The notes under the pieces: model-generated
What the model was told of the DNA's origin: nothing
Databases searched by the model: none
Seen by the model: the letters and a program-made list of their open reading frames with translations, nothing else
Program-made: the position numbers and the translations under genes
Origin: Chromatiales bacterium
GTDB lineage: Bacteria > Pseudomonadota > Gammaproteobacteria > UBA6429 > Thiohalophilaceae
Reading direction: 5' to 3'
Length of the DNA: 14,900 nucleotides
Assembly (NCBI GenBank): GCA_027001895.1
Contig: JALTLP010000381.1
Location: 16,046 to 30,945 of the forward strand
Shown: piece after piece, positions 14,673 to 14,900 of the stretch
Layout: every line of letters starts with the position of its first letter
Numbering within the stretch: the first letter of the stretch is position 1

Positions 14673-14900
14673 TTAACCTGTCACTCTTCGCCAGAAACCG
14701 GATGAAAATGCCGGATCAATATATTTTTTAAACTGTTCAAGTTTTGGAAATGAACTTTCAAACATTGATCTGCTCATCCTGGCATCTTTAGCTGGATAAA
14801 TAGCACCATTAACTGACTTTACCAGTTTGTCCAGATCGTTAAGAAAGCTTAAAGTTCGTTCTCCCCGGTTAGGAAAATCCAGTGCCAGTGTATATCCTTC
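14673..14900 (-). CDS. DprE1-like FAD-linked oxidase, C-terminal fragment (cut by window edge)
   Basis: Only the last 75 codons are in the window; the gene continues past the right edge. The fragment reads GYTLALDFPN, then a helix (LSFLNDLDKLVKSVNG), then AIYPAKDARMS, then KLEQFKKYIDP and a C-terminal FWRRVTG. This matches the end of mycobacterial decaprenylphosphoryl-ribose 2'-oxidase in order and spacing (VDFP...GGRLYxAKDSR...YPRLDEW...VDP). The Lys of YPAKDAR corresponds to the substrate-contacting lysine of that enzyme. In that family the FAD domain lies upstream. It probably forms a two-step epimerase with the adjacent reductase. Confidence 0.78.
   Translation of the reverse strand, partial: EGYTLALDFPNRGERTLSFLNDLDKLVKSVNGAIYPAKDARMSRSMFESSFPKLEQFKKYIDPAFSSGFWRRVTG

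Overview
The window looks like chromosomal DNA of a gammaproteobacterium of moderate G+C (somewhat under 50 % by eye). The basis is the gene order rimP-nusA-infB-rbfA-truB-rpsO-pnp, the close resemblance of RimP, IF2 and PNPase to their Escherichia coli counterparts, a NusA with two C-terminal acidic repeats, a diderm-type lipoprotein, and an RND adaptor. I cannot name the genus. I see no rRNA, tRNA, CRISPR array, insertion sequence or phage gene.

Left part (1-3891): an RND/MFP-type periplasmic adaptor (minus) lies downstream of a small SCP2-like lipid-binding protein (minus). Divergent from these is a PAS-AAA+-Fis sigma54 enhancer-binding protein (plus). The 245-bp divergent gap holds a textbook sigma54 promoter (TGGCACG-N4-TTGCA) pointing at the SCP2 gene. 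About 120-175 bp upstream of it are two related dyads built on TGCAAC-AC-GTTGCA, lying just in front of the regulator gene. This forms a self-contained module: sensor-activator, its probable binding sites, a sigma54 promoter, a lipid-binding protein and an efflux or envelope adaptor. It is the most interesting part of the window. Convergent with the regulator is an unrecognised outer-membrane-type lipoprotein.

Middle part (3996-12853): the conserved transcription/translation/RNA-decay cluster, all on the minus strand. It encodes ribosome maturation (RimP, RbfA), transcription elongation/termination (NusA), initiation factor 2, tRNA pseudouridine-55 synthase (TruB), ribosomal protein S15 and PNPase. 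An extended -10 promoter precedes a leader of roughly 130 nt. That leader carries a perfect terminator hairpin about 25-50 nt after the predicted start, a tandem 14-bp repeat and a second hairpin next to the rimP start. This suggests attenuation of an operon that itself encodes NusA. rpsO has its own likely promoter, a strong hairpin separates rpsO from pnp, and a rho-independent terminator closes the cluster.

Right part (12961-14900): three minus-strand genes, beginning with the C-terminal end of a DprE1-like FAD oxidase cut by the window edge. It is followed closely by a DprE2-like short-chain reductase and then by an extended-SDR epimerase-like protein. In mycobacteria the DprE1/DprE2 pair converts polyprenyl-phosphoryl ribose to the arabinose form, so this locus probably makes an arabinose-type or related polyprenyl-linked sugar for the cell surface.
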